Shown here piece after piece: positions 8,208 to 17,581 of a stretch of DNA of 64,000 bases; positions within the stretch are counted from its first letter, which is position 1; every line of letters begins with the position of its first letter. The notes beneath the pieces were generated by a model that searched no databases, was not told where the DNA came from, and worked only from the letters and a program-made list of their open reading frames with translations. The stretch comes from Salinimonas chungwhensis DSM 16280 (lineage in GTDB: Bacteria; Pseudomonadota; Gammaproteobacteria; Enterobacterales; Alteromonadaceae). The stretch is from contig NZ_KB899378.1 of NCBI RefSeq assembly GCF_000378185.1, forward strand, positions 248,001 to 312,000. The letters are read 5' to 3'. The position numbers were made by a program, and so were the translations under genes.

Positions 8208-9065
8208 ACCACTAGCGCGGTTATTGTTGAATTACGCCATCCGCGACGCCTTTCAAAAGTCGTTTTTTTCACTCGCTTTGAAGCGTATTGAGCCAAACGT
8301 GTCGATAAACACATGAATCATTACCCCCTTTGTGAAGCCCTTGTATAGAAAGACGAAGCAGGCATGGTCGAGGTTCATGGCGCAACATTATTTTTTTACT
8401 GCCAGCTGGCCACGAATAGCGGTACGGGCAATGCATTTAAAGCTCACTGCTATAAAACAGCCTGCAATGCCTATTATCTTGTTTGCGCACATCAAAATTA
8501 ATGGCGTTGCCTATGTCGCTGGGCGCACTGACTCAGGCTATGGCGCGGATGAAAAAATAATAGCGATTTAACGACTATTGCTACTGGTCACTATAGCCCT
8601 CGCCCTTTCCTTAGTGTTAATGAGGTTATAAGCGTCTGTCATCGCGTTTTTGGCAACAGCTTATTCACCTTTACCGGTTCCTAAAACGGTGTTTGGGGTA
8701 GCTTACGGTTTCAGGTAATCTCAGTGAACTCGTTCAACCTGCCTTCAGGTCGTCGCGGAGGCAGTCTTATTGCCCTGTCGGGGCCTGCCACAGCGCTTTT
8801 TGTTCTCTTAGATGGCCTGTCACTACTTCGCCAAAAAATGAGCCGTCGTGACACATGAACTCTCGGTCGCGTGCCACGTATTATTAGCACAGTTATAGTA
8901 GATTATGGACAAACACATTTTTGCGCTATGCCTGGCGGGAGCGATTAATATGCAAGCCGTCATAGAAGGGGGCTAGTTTCATCCCCCCTGTTACCGGAAT
9001 TTTTTTGCGATAAATGTTTGCATAGCAAACATCCCCTACTATTTATTGCTTCAACAAGGAATCAA
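8208..9065. other. 858-base stretch without a convincing gene
   Basis: No frame here has a ribosome binding site and family-like sequence together. The longest (8332-8571, plus strand) has a composition unlike its neighbours. Hydrophobic fragments appear in short open stretches near 8520-8580, 8700-8860 and 8905-8976, each interrupted by stops, which would suit remnants of a decayed membrane-protein gene. The left end must hold the sigma operon promoter, and the right end holds the AI-2E gene promoter and a palindrome. Confidence 0.5.
9014..9032. promoter_or_regulatory. 19-bp palindrome before the AI-2E family gene
   Basis: ATGTTTGCATAGCAAACAT is a perfect inverted repeat with 8-base arms and a 3-base centre. 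It lies 33 bases before the ATG of the permease gene. Size and symmetry suit a dimeric repressor operator. The regulator is unknown. Confidence 0.5.
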
Positions 9066-10118
9066 ATGGACAGTAAGCGACTGGCTAAGCGAACATTTAT
9101 TCAGGCCGGCACCGCCGCGGTGATTTTTCTGCTGGCATGGTGGGTTGTATTCAGCGGTAAAATTTTTCTTACGCTGTTCGGCGCTATTCTTCTGGCTGTG
9201 CTTTTTCGGCGCTCTGCCAGCTGGCTGACAGCCAAGACAAATATTTCTCGTAAAATCTGGTTACCCGTTACCATCATCGGCCCTTTATTGTTATTCGGCT
9301 TGTTTTTTGTTTATACCGCTCCACAGATTTCGGCCCAGGCCACTGAGCTGAGAGAACGCCTGCCGCAGGCAGTAAGCCATATGCAAGAACAGCTCTCTCA
9401 TTTGCAGTGGTCAGATGAACTGGATGACGGTATTGAAAGTTTAAACAATTACGATCCCAAAATGAGCACCGTGCTAAACGCCGTCTCCAGTTTCTTCTCG
9501 ACCACCATAAACGGGTTCGGAAGTATGATTTTCGCGCTGGTTCTGGGGCTGTTTCTTATCGTTAATCCAAAACAATACATAGACGGCGCGGTTACTCTTA
9601 TACCGCCCTCTCACCGTCAGCGGGCCCGTGATGTTCTGGATGCATGTGGCGTAGCGCTTTCCGGCTGGCTGATTGCAAAAATAACCTCCATGATAGTAGT
9701 GGGTATTTTGACCACAGTTGGGTTGTGGGCATTAGGGATTGAACTTGCGTTAATATTAGGGATTATTGCGGCATTCCTGTCATTTATTCCCAATTTAGGC
9801 CCTATCATCGCGTTTATACCAGCCGCGATGGTTAGTATGATTACAGGCTTAGACGCGTTGCTTTATGTAACGATTTTATACGTTGCCATACAAGCGGTTG
9901 AAAGCTATGTCATTACCCCTGTATTGCAAGCTGAGATAGCGGATCTGCCACCTGCGCTGACATTGTTCGCTCAGGTGATACTGGCCGGCATGGTCGGTAT
10001 GATGGGAATTTTGCTAGCTGCCCCCCTTGTGGTAACGCTGATGGTGATTGTAAAGATGTGGTACGTGGAAGATTTGCTTGAGGCCAGAACGGTCAGCGAA
10101 AGCCATGACAATACTTAA
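9066..10118 (+). CDS. AI-2E family transporter (PerM-like permease)
   Basis: A 350-residue inner-membrane protein of the AI-2 exporter family, which includes E. coli YdiK, PerM and TqsA. Two or three N-terminal helices are followed by a soluble segment (about 90-150), then a block of helices including the conserved FIPNLGPIIAFIPA segment and ITPVLQAEIADLPPALTLFAQV near the C-terminus. Substrates vary in this family (AI-2, sodium/proton exchange), so none is assigned. The frame opens at 9018, but the ATG at 9066 has an AAGGA ribosome binding site and starts at a typical N-terminus. It stands alone behind a palindromic site. Confidence 0.85.
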   Translation: MDSKRLAKRTFIQAGTAAVIFLLAWWVVFSGKIFLTLFGAILLAVLFRRSASWLTAKTNISRKIWLPVTIIGPLLLFGLFFVYTAPQISAQATELRERLPQAVSHMQEQLSHLQWSDELDDGIESLNNYDPKMSTVLNAVSSFFSTTINGFGSMIFALVLGLFLIVNPKQYIDGAVTLIPPSHRQRARDVLDACGVALSGWLIAKITSMIVVGILTTVGLWALGIELALILGIIAAFLSFIPNLGPIIAFIPAAMVSMITGLDALLYVTILYVAIQAVESYVITPVLQAEIADLPPALTLFAQVILAGMVGMMGILLAAPLVVTLMVIVKMWYVEDLLEARTVSESHDNT

Positions 10119-10273
10119 AACTCAGTATGATCCGTCGATTTAAGACTATGGCGATTATTATACTGCTGTAAATAAGTGCCGTATCAAATTGTGTTTCTCA
10201 CCATCCAGGGGCTAGCGAGTACCACAGATAAAGGGGATTCGCTGAGAATCACGCCTGTTCAGCGTTATCTTCA

Positions 10274-10301
10274 ATAAAAAAGGCGCCGGTTGAAGGGCGC
10301 C
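10274..10301 (-). terminator. Rho-independent terminator of the TPR lipoprotein gene
   Basis: On the minus strand, GGCGCC pairs with a second GGCGCC across an 8-base loop and is followed by six T residues. It lies 26 bases after the stop of the minus-strand gene. Confidence 0.85.
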
Positions 10302-10326
10302 CTGAATTATATAATGTGCTAAGTAA

Positions 10327-13092
10327 TCAGAGTTCAGCTTTCAGTGCTTGCGCCCTTGACTGGGCCTCACCACTGAATTCTCTGGCGTTGAGGCGCCGTT
10401 CGGCCAACTGCTTCTTATTATTTTTTATCAGCACATCCACATAGTTAAGATAAACCGTGTCACTACGGATCTGATCGGTATCTACCTGGTCATATAATTT
10501 AAGCGCAGGTTCAATGCGGTCTGTTTTGAGCATTATCTGCGCAAGGGTGTCCACTGCATCGGCGCTACGGGGTTGTAATTCAACCGCACGCCGGGCCAGT
10601 GGTAACGCTTTTTCAAACTCTTCATCTTCCATATGCAGATACGCCAGATTATTGAGTACCACAAAATTATCCGGCAGGGTTTCCAGTACCTTGCTGTACA
10701 CTGTTTTGGCCTGTTCACGATCTTTACTGATTAAACGCTCGGCGTAGAGCATGGCAGCCCGAATATCCTGGGGGTGTTGCTGATAGTGGGATGCCAGAAA
10801 ATCATACGTTTGCGCTTTTTTGCCCGCGCTTTCATAGCTGGCGACCAGTAGCAGGGTGTTTTTCGGATTCGGCGTATCTTCATATGCCACCTTAGCATCC
10901 TCAATAGCCGCTTCTTCATTGCCTTCCAACAAATTAATGCGAGCCGAAATTCCACGAACAAACGGAACTTTCAGAACATTATCGGGCAATCCATCCAGCA
11001 CCTGACGGGCAGCATCTGCGTTTTTCTGCAGCGCCAGGAAATAGGCTTTCAGCACTTTGATCTGGGTATCGGGACGTTTTTCCAGAAAATTGTCAATGGT
11101 GGCTAATGCTTTGTCATTATTACCCTGAGCGTCATCCAGTAACAGTTTCCCCAGAACAGCCGCTTTATTGGTTGGGTAAAGATCTACCCATTTTTGATAA
11201 TGCTCCTGAGCTTTTTTTATTGCCCCGGTGCGTATTAACGCCTGACCTTCCAGCTGCCAGAATGCGTCAGGTGCATTTTTATCGGCTTTGAACGGCGCCA
11301 GGGTATCCAGCGCGGCATCGAAGTCATTACCGGCAAAATGCAAACGGGCAAGGGCCAGTCGTAAGCCTTCATTGTTTTTATTCTCTGCCAGGGTTTTTTC
11401 CATCTGAGACTGTACCGCCTGAGTATCCCCGTCTTGGCTTTTTACCGCGGTATACAACAGACTTAACGCCTTTACATCAGTGGGATCCTGTTTCAGCAGT
11501 TGGTTGGCCGTTTTTTCTGCCTGCGGATAATTCTCCTGAATAAGGCTCAGTTTGCCCTGAGCCAGCGCAACCTGGCGACTTTCCGGCGCACGCGATTGCG
11601 CCTTTTTCATCATGGCTACGGCTTCTTCAATATTTTTTTCTTTCAGCGCCAGCTCAGCCAGGTAGATATAGGGTTCAGGGGCTTCGGGGGTGCCCTGCAT
11701 CCATTCGTTGGCCAGTTCGCGGGCCTTTTCACTTTGCCCGGTGTTCACATAAGCCGTCAATAAGGTTTTGCGTGTTGCAACATTATCCGGCGCCTGTTCA
11801 GCCGCCGTTTCTAAGTTGACCAGACCTTCCACATCGTTAACCGATAGCTGTAAAACACCAAGGCGAGCAAGATCTTCAGCTTCACTACTCAGCTTACTGC
11901 TTTTGTCGATCATCTTTTGCGCATCGACCATGTTACCTTCCCGTAACAACTGGAAACCCGCCTTTGAAAATAACGCAGCATCCGTTTCGCTTTCGCCGTC
12001 AACCCGGGACAGTATCGTGGTAGCTTCTTCGTTTTCCCCCTGGCGCAATAAACTGTCCGCCAGCATTCTCAGTGCCGGGTGATTGTCCGGCAGATTAGAA
12101 GCAATCATGGACAAATGCTTACTGGCGCCGTCGAAATCTTCCAGCTTGTATGCTGCATAGCCTGCCATAAGCCTTGCTGCTGGACCGGCCTGACCCGACT
12201 GGATGGCTTTTTCCAGATGAATCAGCGCAGCTTCATAGTTCTCCTTAGCTGACTCAATAAGGCCCTGATACTGGTTTAAAAGCCCATTGTTGGGATATTG
12301 CTTGAGCATACTGCTGACATATGGGGTGGCCTCTTCTATTTGCCGGGATTCAATGAGCAAACTAACCAGAGCGAATTTTTTGCTCAGGTCATTGGGGTTA
12401 GCATCGACATACTTTTTGTAAACCTCTGTGGCTTTTTCAGTTTGTCCTGTCATCGCATAAAGCTTGCCTAGCTGAATCAGCACCTCATTGTTATCGGGGG
12501 CTTTTTCCGCGGCTGCTTCGGTTTTTTTCAACGCAGCAGCGTAATCTTCGTTTATGATATCGGTGTAAGCCAGACTAAGAGACTGATACACCGAGTCTGT
12601 CTGCAAGCCGCCAATTTCATCAATTAGTGCTCTGGCATCGTCTTTTTTGTCTAGTTGAACCAATGCCTCCAGCTTATAAAATGCCACCTCAGCACTGTCG
12701 CTCTGACTCATGCCTTCAAGCTGATAATCCATCTCTACCAGTGCGTTTTCCGCGCCGGTTTTCTGATACGCGCGCGACAATAACGGCACCACTTCGGAGG
12801 CTGAATAGCCTAATTCCAGGGCGCGGTTCAGTTCTTTTTCTGCAGCTTCCAGCTGTTCAGTGATTAAATAGATGCGACCCAACTCAAAGCGCGGCGCCGC
12901 GGCCTCAGGATTCGCTCGGATAGCATTTTTATATTCAATAATAGCCGCTTCAGTATCCTGCTGTTGCGAATAACCGCGGGCAGCCTCAAGATGTTCTTCC
13001 ATGGATTTCTCGCCGCAACCGCTTAAGGCAAGCGAGACACCAAGCGCAACGCATAAGGGCGCGAACTTTTTACTCACTGTAGTTAACTTCAT
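10327..13092 (-). CDS. PrsT-like TPR-repeat lipoprotein
   Basis: A 921-residue exported protein. A lipoprotein signal peptide ends in LALSGC, with the lipid-modified cysteine at 26. The remainder is a near-continuous array of about twenty 34-residue TPR units (for example EAAIIEYKNAIRANPEAAAPRFELG). Length, lipobox and repeat content match the PrsT family, named for PEP-CTERM/exosortase systems and thought to assist in surface polysaccharide or protein sorting. No exosortase, PEP-CTERM protein or polysaccharide genes are in the window, so the protein is an orphan here. A GTG three codons upstream is possible, but the ATG at 13092 has AGGTG six bases before it. Confidence 0.8.
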   Translation of the reverse strand: MKLTTVSKKFAPLCVALGVSLALSGCGEKSMEEHLEAARGYSQQQDTEAAIIEYKNAIRANPEAAAPRFELGRIYLITEQLEAAEKELNRALELGYSASEVVPLLSRAYQKTGAENALVEMDYQLEGMSQSDSAEVAFYKLEALVQLDKKDDARALIDEIGGLQTDSVYQSLSLAYTDIINEDYAAALKKTEAAAEKAPDNNEVLIQLGKLYAMTGQTEKATEVYKKYVDANPNDLSKKFALVSLLIESRQIEEATPYVSSMLKQYPNNGLLNQYQGLIESAKENYEAALIHLEKAIQSGQAGPAARLMAGYAAYKLEDFDGASKHLSMIASNLPDNHPALRMLADSLLRQGENEEATTILSRVDGESETDAALFSKAGFQLLREGNMVDAQKMIDKSSKLSSEAEDLARLGVLQLSVNDVEGLVNLETAAEQAPDNVATRKTLLTAYVNTGQSEKARELANEWMQGTPEAPEPYIYLAELALKEKNIEEAVAMMKKAQSRAPESRQVALAQGKLSLIQENYPQAEKTANQLLKQDPTDVKALSLLYTAVKSQDGDTQAVQSQMEKTLAENKNNEGLRLALARLHFAGNDFDAALDTLAPFKADKNAPDAFWQLEGQALIRTGAIKKAQEHYQKWVDLYPTNKAAVLGKLLLDDAQGNNDKALATIDNFLEKRPDTQIKVLKAYFLALQKNADAARQVLDGLPDNVLKVPFVRGISARINLLEGNEEAAIEDAKVAYEDTPNPKNTLLLVASYESAGKKAQTYDFLASHYQQHPQDIRAAMLYAERLISKDREQAKTVYSKVLETLPDNFVVLNNLAYLHMEDEEFEKALPLARRAVELQPRSADAVDTLAQIMLKTDRIEPALKLYDQVDTDQIRSDTVYLNYVDVLIKNNKKQLAERRLNAREFSGEAQSRAQALKAEL

Positions 13093-13312
13093 CCTATACA
13101 CCTGTATTCATTGTCGTTTTAATTAAGTGACTGGTTTGAGTTTATCGCCTGTTGAGGAATATACCAGCACAGATTTGCCTTTACCGTCGAATATTTGAAC
13201 ATCTCTGTCGGTTTTAAATGGTATCTGCGACCCGTATGCCCTATAATAATGGTTTTGCAATAACACCAGCGTGATTTTGTCGCTGAGTCTGCCTTACCCA
13301 TCAGGATCGTGA

Positions 13313-15016
13313 ATGACCACTACTGTCGATTTGACATTTAAAGACCTCAACTTACCAGAACCTATATTACAAGCACTTGAAAAAGTCGGCTACGAGAAAC
13401 CCTCTCCTATCCAGGCTGAAAGCATACCGTTGCTATTGGAAGGCCACGATCTGTTGGGGCAGGCACAAACCGGAACAGGGAAAACCGCCGCATTTGCACT
13501 GCCGATGCTGGCGAATATTGATGCGGACGCCAAGCACCCGCAATTGCTGGTTCTGGCACCAACCCGCGAACTAGCCATCCAGGTCGCCGAAGCATTTCAG
13601 GTATATGCCAGTTTTTCTCAGAAAATAAAAGTGCTGCCCGTTTATGGTGGTCAGTCTTATGACAACCAGATTCGTCAGCTTAAGCGCGGTGTCCAGGTTG
13701 TAGTAGGTACACCAGGCCGGATTATCGATCACATCAAGCGTAAGACGCTTAATCTGGGCGAGCTTAAGTATCTGGTACTTGATGAAGCCGACGAAATGTT
13801 GCGCATGGGCTTTATCGACGATGTTGAGACGATTTTGTCCAATGCACCGGAAAAACGTCAGACTGCGCTGTTTTCTGCCACCATGCCTGGCCCGATAAAG
13901 AAAATCACCCAGCGTTATCTGAACAATCCAAAGCATGTAAAAATCGAGTCCAAAGTATCCACCGCTTCAACTATCCGTCAGCGCTATTGTCAGGTTGCCG
14001 GCCATCACAAGCTGGAAGCATTGACGCGCATCATGGAAGTTGAACCGTTTGACGGTATGATTATCTTTGTGCGCACTAAAACTGCCACTGTTGAACTGGC
14101 AGAAAAACTTTCTGCCCGCGGTTATGATGTTGAGGCCCTAAACGGCGACATCCCGCAGAATGCCCGCGAACGCACGGTAGATAAACTGAAAAAAGGGGAT
14201 ATCGATATTCTGGTTGCCACTGACGTGGTTGCCCGTGGCCTTGACGTAGAGCGGGTCAGCCATGTTATTAATTATGATGTCCCTTACGACACAGAATCCT
14301 ACGTTCACCGCATTGGTCGTACCGGACGTGCTGGTCGTGCCGGGGATGCCATATTATTTATATCTCACCGCGAAAAGCGCATGCTGTTCGCAATTGAGAA
14401 AACCACGCGTCAGCCGATTGAAGTAATGCCTATTCCTTCTATCAGCGAACTGAACGAGACACGCTTATCTAAATTTAAGCAGTCGGTGGCAGAAGCGTGT
14501 ACTGACGATAGCCTTGAATCACTGATGCCGATTGTCGAATCGTTAAAAGAAGAAACAGAAGCCGATCCGGAAACGTTATTGGCGGCACTGGTGAAACTGG
14601 CTCAGGGTAATGAACCTTTGCTATTGAAAGAGTCGGATCGTCCAGACTTACACAGCAAAGCACCTCGTCAGGAAAGAAATCCCCGTGAACGTGGCAACGA
14701 TCGTGGCAATGATCGCAAAAAGCCCCGGAGCAAGAGCAAGCCTGAGGCAGGTATGCAGCGTTTTCGTATTGAAGTAGGTCACGTTCATGGAGCCAAACCC
14801 GGCAACATCGTAGGTGCCATTGCAAATGAAGCGAACCTGCCAAGCAAAAATATTGGTGCGATCGAAATTTACGATAACTTCAGTACTGTAGATTTGCCTA
14901 ACGGCATGCCAGAGCAAACCCGTGATATTTTGCGTAAAACCCGGGTTGCCGGTCAGAAGCTGAACATGCGTGAGTGGAGCGAAACGCCGCCTAAGCGTCG
15001 TGGTCCTAAGCGGTAA
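13313..15016 (+). CDS. deaD: ATP-dependent DEAD-box RNA helicase DeaD/CsdA
   Basis: A 567-residue helicase that unwinds structured RNA during ribosome assembly and cold adaptation. Motifs are complete: Q motif near 31-35, Walker A AQTGTGKT (51-58), DEAD (157-160), SAT (188-190) and HRIGRTGR (332-339). A low-complexity linker rich in R, N, G and K (about 440-480) leads to a C-terminal DbpA-type RNA-binding domain (about 482-553) with RIEVGHVHGAKPGNIVGAIA. This extended tail separates DeaD from RhlB, RhlE and SrmB. About 220 bases separate it from the divergent TPR gene, and a hairpin follows its stop. Confidence 0.95.
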   Translation: MTTTVDLTFKDLNLPEPILQALEKVGYEKPSPIQAESIPLLLEGHDLLGQAQTGTGKTAAFALPMLANIDADAKHPQLLVLAPTRELAIQVAEAFQVYASFSQKIKVLPVYGGQSYDNQIRQLKRGVQVVVGTPGRIIDHIKRKTLNLGELKYLVLDEADEMLRMGFIDDVETILSNAPEKRQTALFSATMPGPIKKITQRYLNNPKHVKIESKVSTASTIRQRYCQVAGHHKLEALTRIMEVEPFDGMIIFVRTKTATVELAEKLSARGYDVEALNGDIPQNARERTVDKLKKGDIDILVATDVVARGLDVERVSHVINYDVPYDTESYVHRIGRTGRAGRAGDAILFISHREKRMLFAIEKTTRQPIEVMPIPSISELNETRLSKFKQSVAEACTDDSLESLMPIVESLKEETEADPETLLAALVKLAQGNEPLLLKESDRPDLHSKAPRQERNPRERGNDRGNDRKKPRSKSKPEAGMQRFRIEVGHVHGAKPGNIVGAIANEANLPSKNIGAIEIYDNFSTVDLPNGMPEQTRDILRKTRVAGQKLNMREWSETPPKRRGPKR

Positions 15017-15084
15017 TCGTTGATATCACACTGGATATAATTAAACGTAATATAAATTCCGATTTAATTGTTTCTAATAAATAA

Positions 15085-15111
15085 GTAAAAGCGTCAGAAT
15101 GACGCTTTTAC
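15085..15111 (+). terminator. Hairpin terminator after deaD
   Basis: GTAAAAGCGTCA pairs with TGACGCTTTTAC across a 3-base loop, followed by a short T-rich stretch. It lies between deaD and cysG and probably ends the deaD transcript. Confidence 0.7.
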
Positions 15112-15136
15112 TGTTTCTGGCTGGCGAAAAACATTC

Positions 15137-16534
15137 ATGCGTTACTTTCCTGTCTTTCTCGATACGCAATCTCTTCATTGTCTGATAGTGGGCGCCGGTG
15201 AAGTTGCGGCGCGTAAACTGGAACTTATTTTAAAAAGTGAGGCAAAAGTAACGGTGGTAGCGCCTTATATTTGCAACACTGTGGCCGCGTATGCAGATCA
15301 CCCTCAGGTAACGCTGCTTAATCGCCGGTTTGAAAAAGAAGATTTAGTCACCGCCGATATAGCTTTCGTGGCCACCGATGATGAAGCGCTTAATGCTGAT
15401 ATTCGCAAGCTGGGCGAGGAATATAATGTGTTGGTTAATGTGGTGGATAACACCCCGCTGTGCCAGTTTATCACGCCGTCAATCATTGACCGCAGTCCCA
15501 TCACCATCGCCATGAGTAGCGGCGGTGTAGCGCCGGTACTATTGCGCTACCTTCGGCAAAAGCTCGAAAGCGTAATACCCGCCAATATCAGTTTACTGGG
15601 CCGGTTTTCCGAAAAATTCCGTGACAAGGTAAAACACACCCTCAATGGCGTGACCGCCAGACGCTATTTTTGGGAGGATGTGTTTGATGGTGATATCGCT
15701 GAACTTGTAGAAAAAGGCCAGGCAGACAAGGCCGAAGCCAAATTCGAACAGGCGCTGTCCGCAGCCGCACAGGATAACCAGATAACCGGGCAGGTTTATC
15801 TGGTGGGCGCCGGACCCGGCGACCCTGACTTGCTTACCTTCAGAGCATTGCGCTTAATGCAAAAAGCCGATGTGGTTATTTATGACCGTCTGGTGTCAGC
15901 CCCTATTCTCGAACTGGTCAGGCGTGATGCTGAAAAGATATACGTGGGTAAGCAAAAGTCTCATCACTCTATGCCCCAGGACCAAATCAACGAACTGATG
16001 GTGAGTGAGGCCAAAAAAGGTAATCGGGTAGTCCGCCTCAAAGGCGGCGATCCATTTATTTTCGGCCGCGGCGGCGAAGAGATTCAGGTATTGCTGGAAC
16101 ACGGTGTTGAGTTTCAGGTGGTACCGGGGATCACTGCGGCAAGTGGCGCTGCCAGTTATGCGGGTATTCCACTGACCCACCGGGATCATGCGCAGTCTGT
16201 GACATTTACCACGGGGCACTTAAAAAACGGCACCGTCGATCTTGACTGGTCAGCGCTGGCCAGCCAGCACCGCACCCTGGTGTTCTACATGGGTCTGACC
16301 GGTCTACCTATTATCTGCAAAAAGCTTATTGAGCATGGAATGCGGCCGGATACGCCCATAGGACTTGTGCAGCAGGCGACGCTGCCTGAGCAGCGAGTAC
16401 TTACCGGTACGCTTGCCGATATCAGTGATAACCCGGCTACCGCCACCATGCAACCCCCGACGCTCATTATTGTAGGCAGCGTAGTCAGCCTGCATCAGCA
16501 ACTGGACTGGTTTACGACCACAGCGCTCAACTGA
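15137..16534 (+). CDS. cysG: Siroheme synthase (trifunctional)
   Basis: A 465-residue fusion making siroheme, the cofactor of sulfite and nitrite reductase, from uroporphyrinogen III. The N-terminal half is precorrin-2 dehydrogenase/sirohydrochlorin ferrochelatase, with the NAD-binding motif VGAGEVAARK (18-27). The C-terminal half, from about residue 215, is the SAM-dependent uroporphyrinogen III methyltransferase, with VYLVGAGPGDPDLLT, YDRLVS, VRLKGGDPFIFGRGGEE and VPGITAASGAASYAGIPLTH. Length equals that of E. coli CysG (457). The ATG lies shortly after the deaD terminator. No sulfate assimilation genes are adjacent, so it is a single gene here. Confidence 0.95.
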   Translation: MRYFPVFLDTQSLHCLIVGAGEVAARKLELILKSEAKVTVVAPYICNTVAAYADHPQVTLLNRRFEKEDLVTADIAFVATDDEALNADIRKLGEEYNVLVNVVDNTPLCQFITPSIIDRSPITIAMSSGGVAPVLLRYLRQKLESVIPANISLLGRFSEKFRDKVKHTLNGVTARRYFWEDVFDGDIAELVEKGQADKAEAKFEQALSAAAQDNQITGQVYLVGAGPGDPDLLTFRALRLMQKADVVIYDRLVSAPILELVRRDAEKIYVGKQKSHHSMPQDQINELMVSEAKKGNRVVRLKGGDPFIFGRGGEEIQVLLEHGVEFQVVPGITAASGAASYAGIPLTHRDHAQSVTFTTGHLKNGTVDLDWSALASQHRTLVFYMGLTGLPIICKKLIEHGMRPDTPIGLVQQATLPEQRVLTGTLADISDNPATATMQPPTLIIVGSVVSLHQQLDWFTTTALN

Positions 16535-16605
16535 CGCCTTTTTCACTTTACCTTTTGTTCCGGCATTGCATAATGAATGCATGATTTATTTTTATGCAGT
16601 AGCGT

Positions 16606-17553
16606 ATGCGAAGTGGTCGACTGTTAGCAGGCCTGATGTTGTGGATGGTCTCCGGTTACGGAGGCGCCACGCAACTGAGTTTTTCGTCAAGCGACAATGA
16701 GGCGTCGCAGCGTTTTGAGTATCGCTGGCAGCGGCCGGGTCAAAATGATGCTTCGTTAGCATTTAGTCTGAACCGCCAGTCGTTGGCCGAGGCCCCTGGC
16801 TCTCAGCCAAACTATTCACCGGCACGGGTCCAGCGCTACGTGTATATAGAGGTAATGAAGGCCGCGCAGGACATCGACCCGAAACAGGCACGGGTCAATG
16901 TTAAAAAACAGCGCCGGGGCCTTAAAATTGAAGTGAGTTCACCAAGCAACGCGCTTAATCAACAGATCTCACAACAGTTGCATCAAACCCAGGAGAGTGC
17001 GTTCGATAAATATCTCGATGAACATTACTATACCCGCTATACCACCGTATTCAATCAGCAAGCTGTTAAACCTGACCATATCCGATATATTCACGAATAT
17101 GTAAAGCCTTTGATTCCATTGTCCCAGGCTATTTATGATCGCGTGGGCGGCCAATCCGATGCCCGGGCGTATTTTAACTTTTTACTTAGTTGGGTTCAGA
17201 GTATTCCCTACGATACGCTGGAAAGCCGTGCCGAAAATAACGGAGCGGGTTTCTTGCCTCCTGCGGGATTGCTAACGCAAAATAAAGGTGACTGTGACAG
17301 CAAATCCGTCATGACAGCCGCTATTGCCCGCGGATTTTTGCCCGATACGCCGATGATTTTGATTTTGTTGCCACGTCATGCATTGCTTGGGGTGGCACTG
17401 ACACCCCAGCGAACCGACCAGACTCTGATTTACAATGATAAAACCTACATCCTCTTTGAACCCACCGGTCCGGCTCAGATGCCACTAGGGGATGTGGCAG
17501 CGGATAGCGAGCGAGCACTGGGTAACGGCCATTACACCATCGAAACTATTTAG
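16606..17553 (+). CDS. Secreted transglutaminase-like cysteine protein of unknown role
   Basis: A 315-residue protein with a signal peptide (cleavage probably after GGA, residue 21). The central part is charged and without repeats. The C-terminal third contains NKGDCDSKSVMTAAIARGF with Cys230, then PRHALLGVAL with His258, then ILFEPTGP with Glu285. Order and spacing of Cys, His and acidic residue fit the catalytic triad of transglutaminase-like peptidases, although I do not recognise a named family. It would act in the periplasm. It lies 71 bases after cysG and is convergent with phoH. The fold assignment is inferred from these motifs only. Confidence 0.6.
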   Translation: MRSGRLLAGLMLWMVSGYGGATQLSFSSSDNEASQRFEYRWQRPGQNDASLAFSLNRQSLAEAPGSQPNYSPARVQRYVYIEVMKAAQDIDPKQARVNVKKQRRGLKIEVSSPSNALNQQISQQLHQTQESAFDKYLDEHYYTRYTTVFNQQAVKPDHIRYIHEYVKPLIPLSQAIYDRVGGQSDARAYFNFLLSWVQSIPYDTLESRAENNGAGFLPPAGLLTQNKGDCDSKSVMTAAIARGFLPDTPMILILLPRHALLGVALTPQRTDQTLIYNDKTYILFEPTGPAQMPLGDVAADSERALGNGHYTIETI

Positions 17554-17573
17554 CGCCCCCAGTCGGGGGGCGC
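17553..17573. terminator. GC hairpin between convergent genes
   Basis: GCGCCCCC and GGGGGGCGC face each other across a small loop directly at the stop of the secreted-protein gene, and 9 bases before the phoH stop on the other strand. There is no T run, so it may stabilise 3' ends rather than terminate strongly. Confidence 0.5.
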
Positions 17574-17581
17574 AATCGGGG

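Noticed and set aside
8332..8571. 79-residue plus-strand frame in the gene-poor stretch
   Set aside because: No ribosome binding site, no family-like sequence and unusual composition; treated as chance.
13119..13301. 60-residue minus-strand frame before deaD
   Set aside because: It fills the divergent promoter region between the TPR gene and deaD, lacks a ribosome binding site and looks non-coding in composition.
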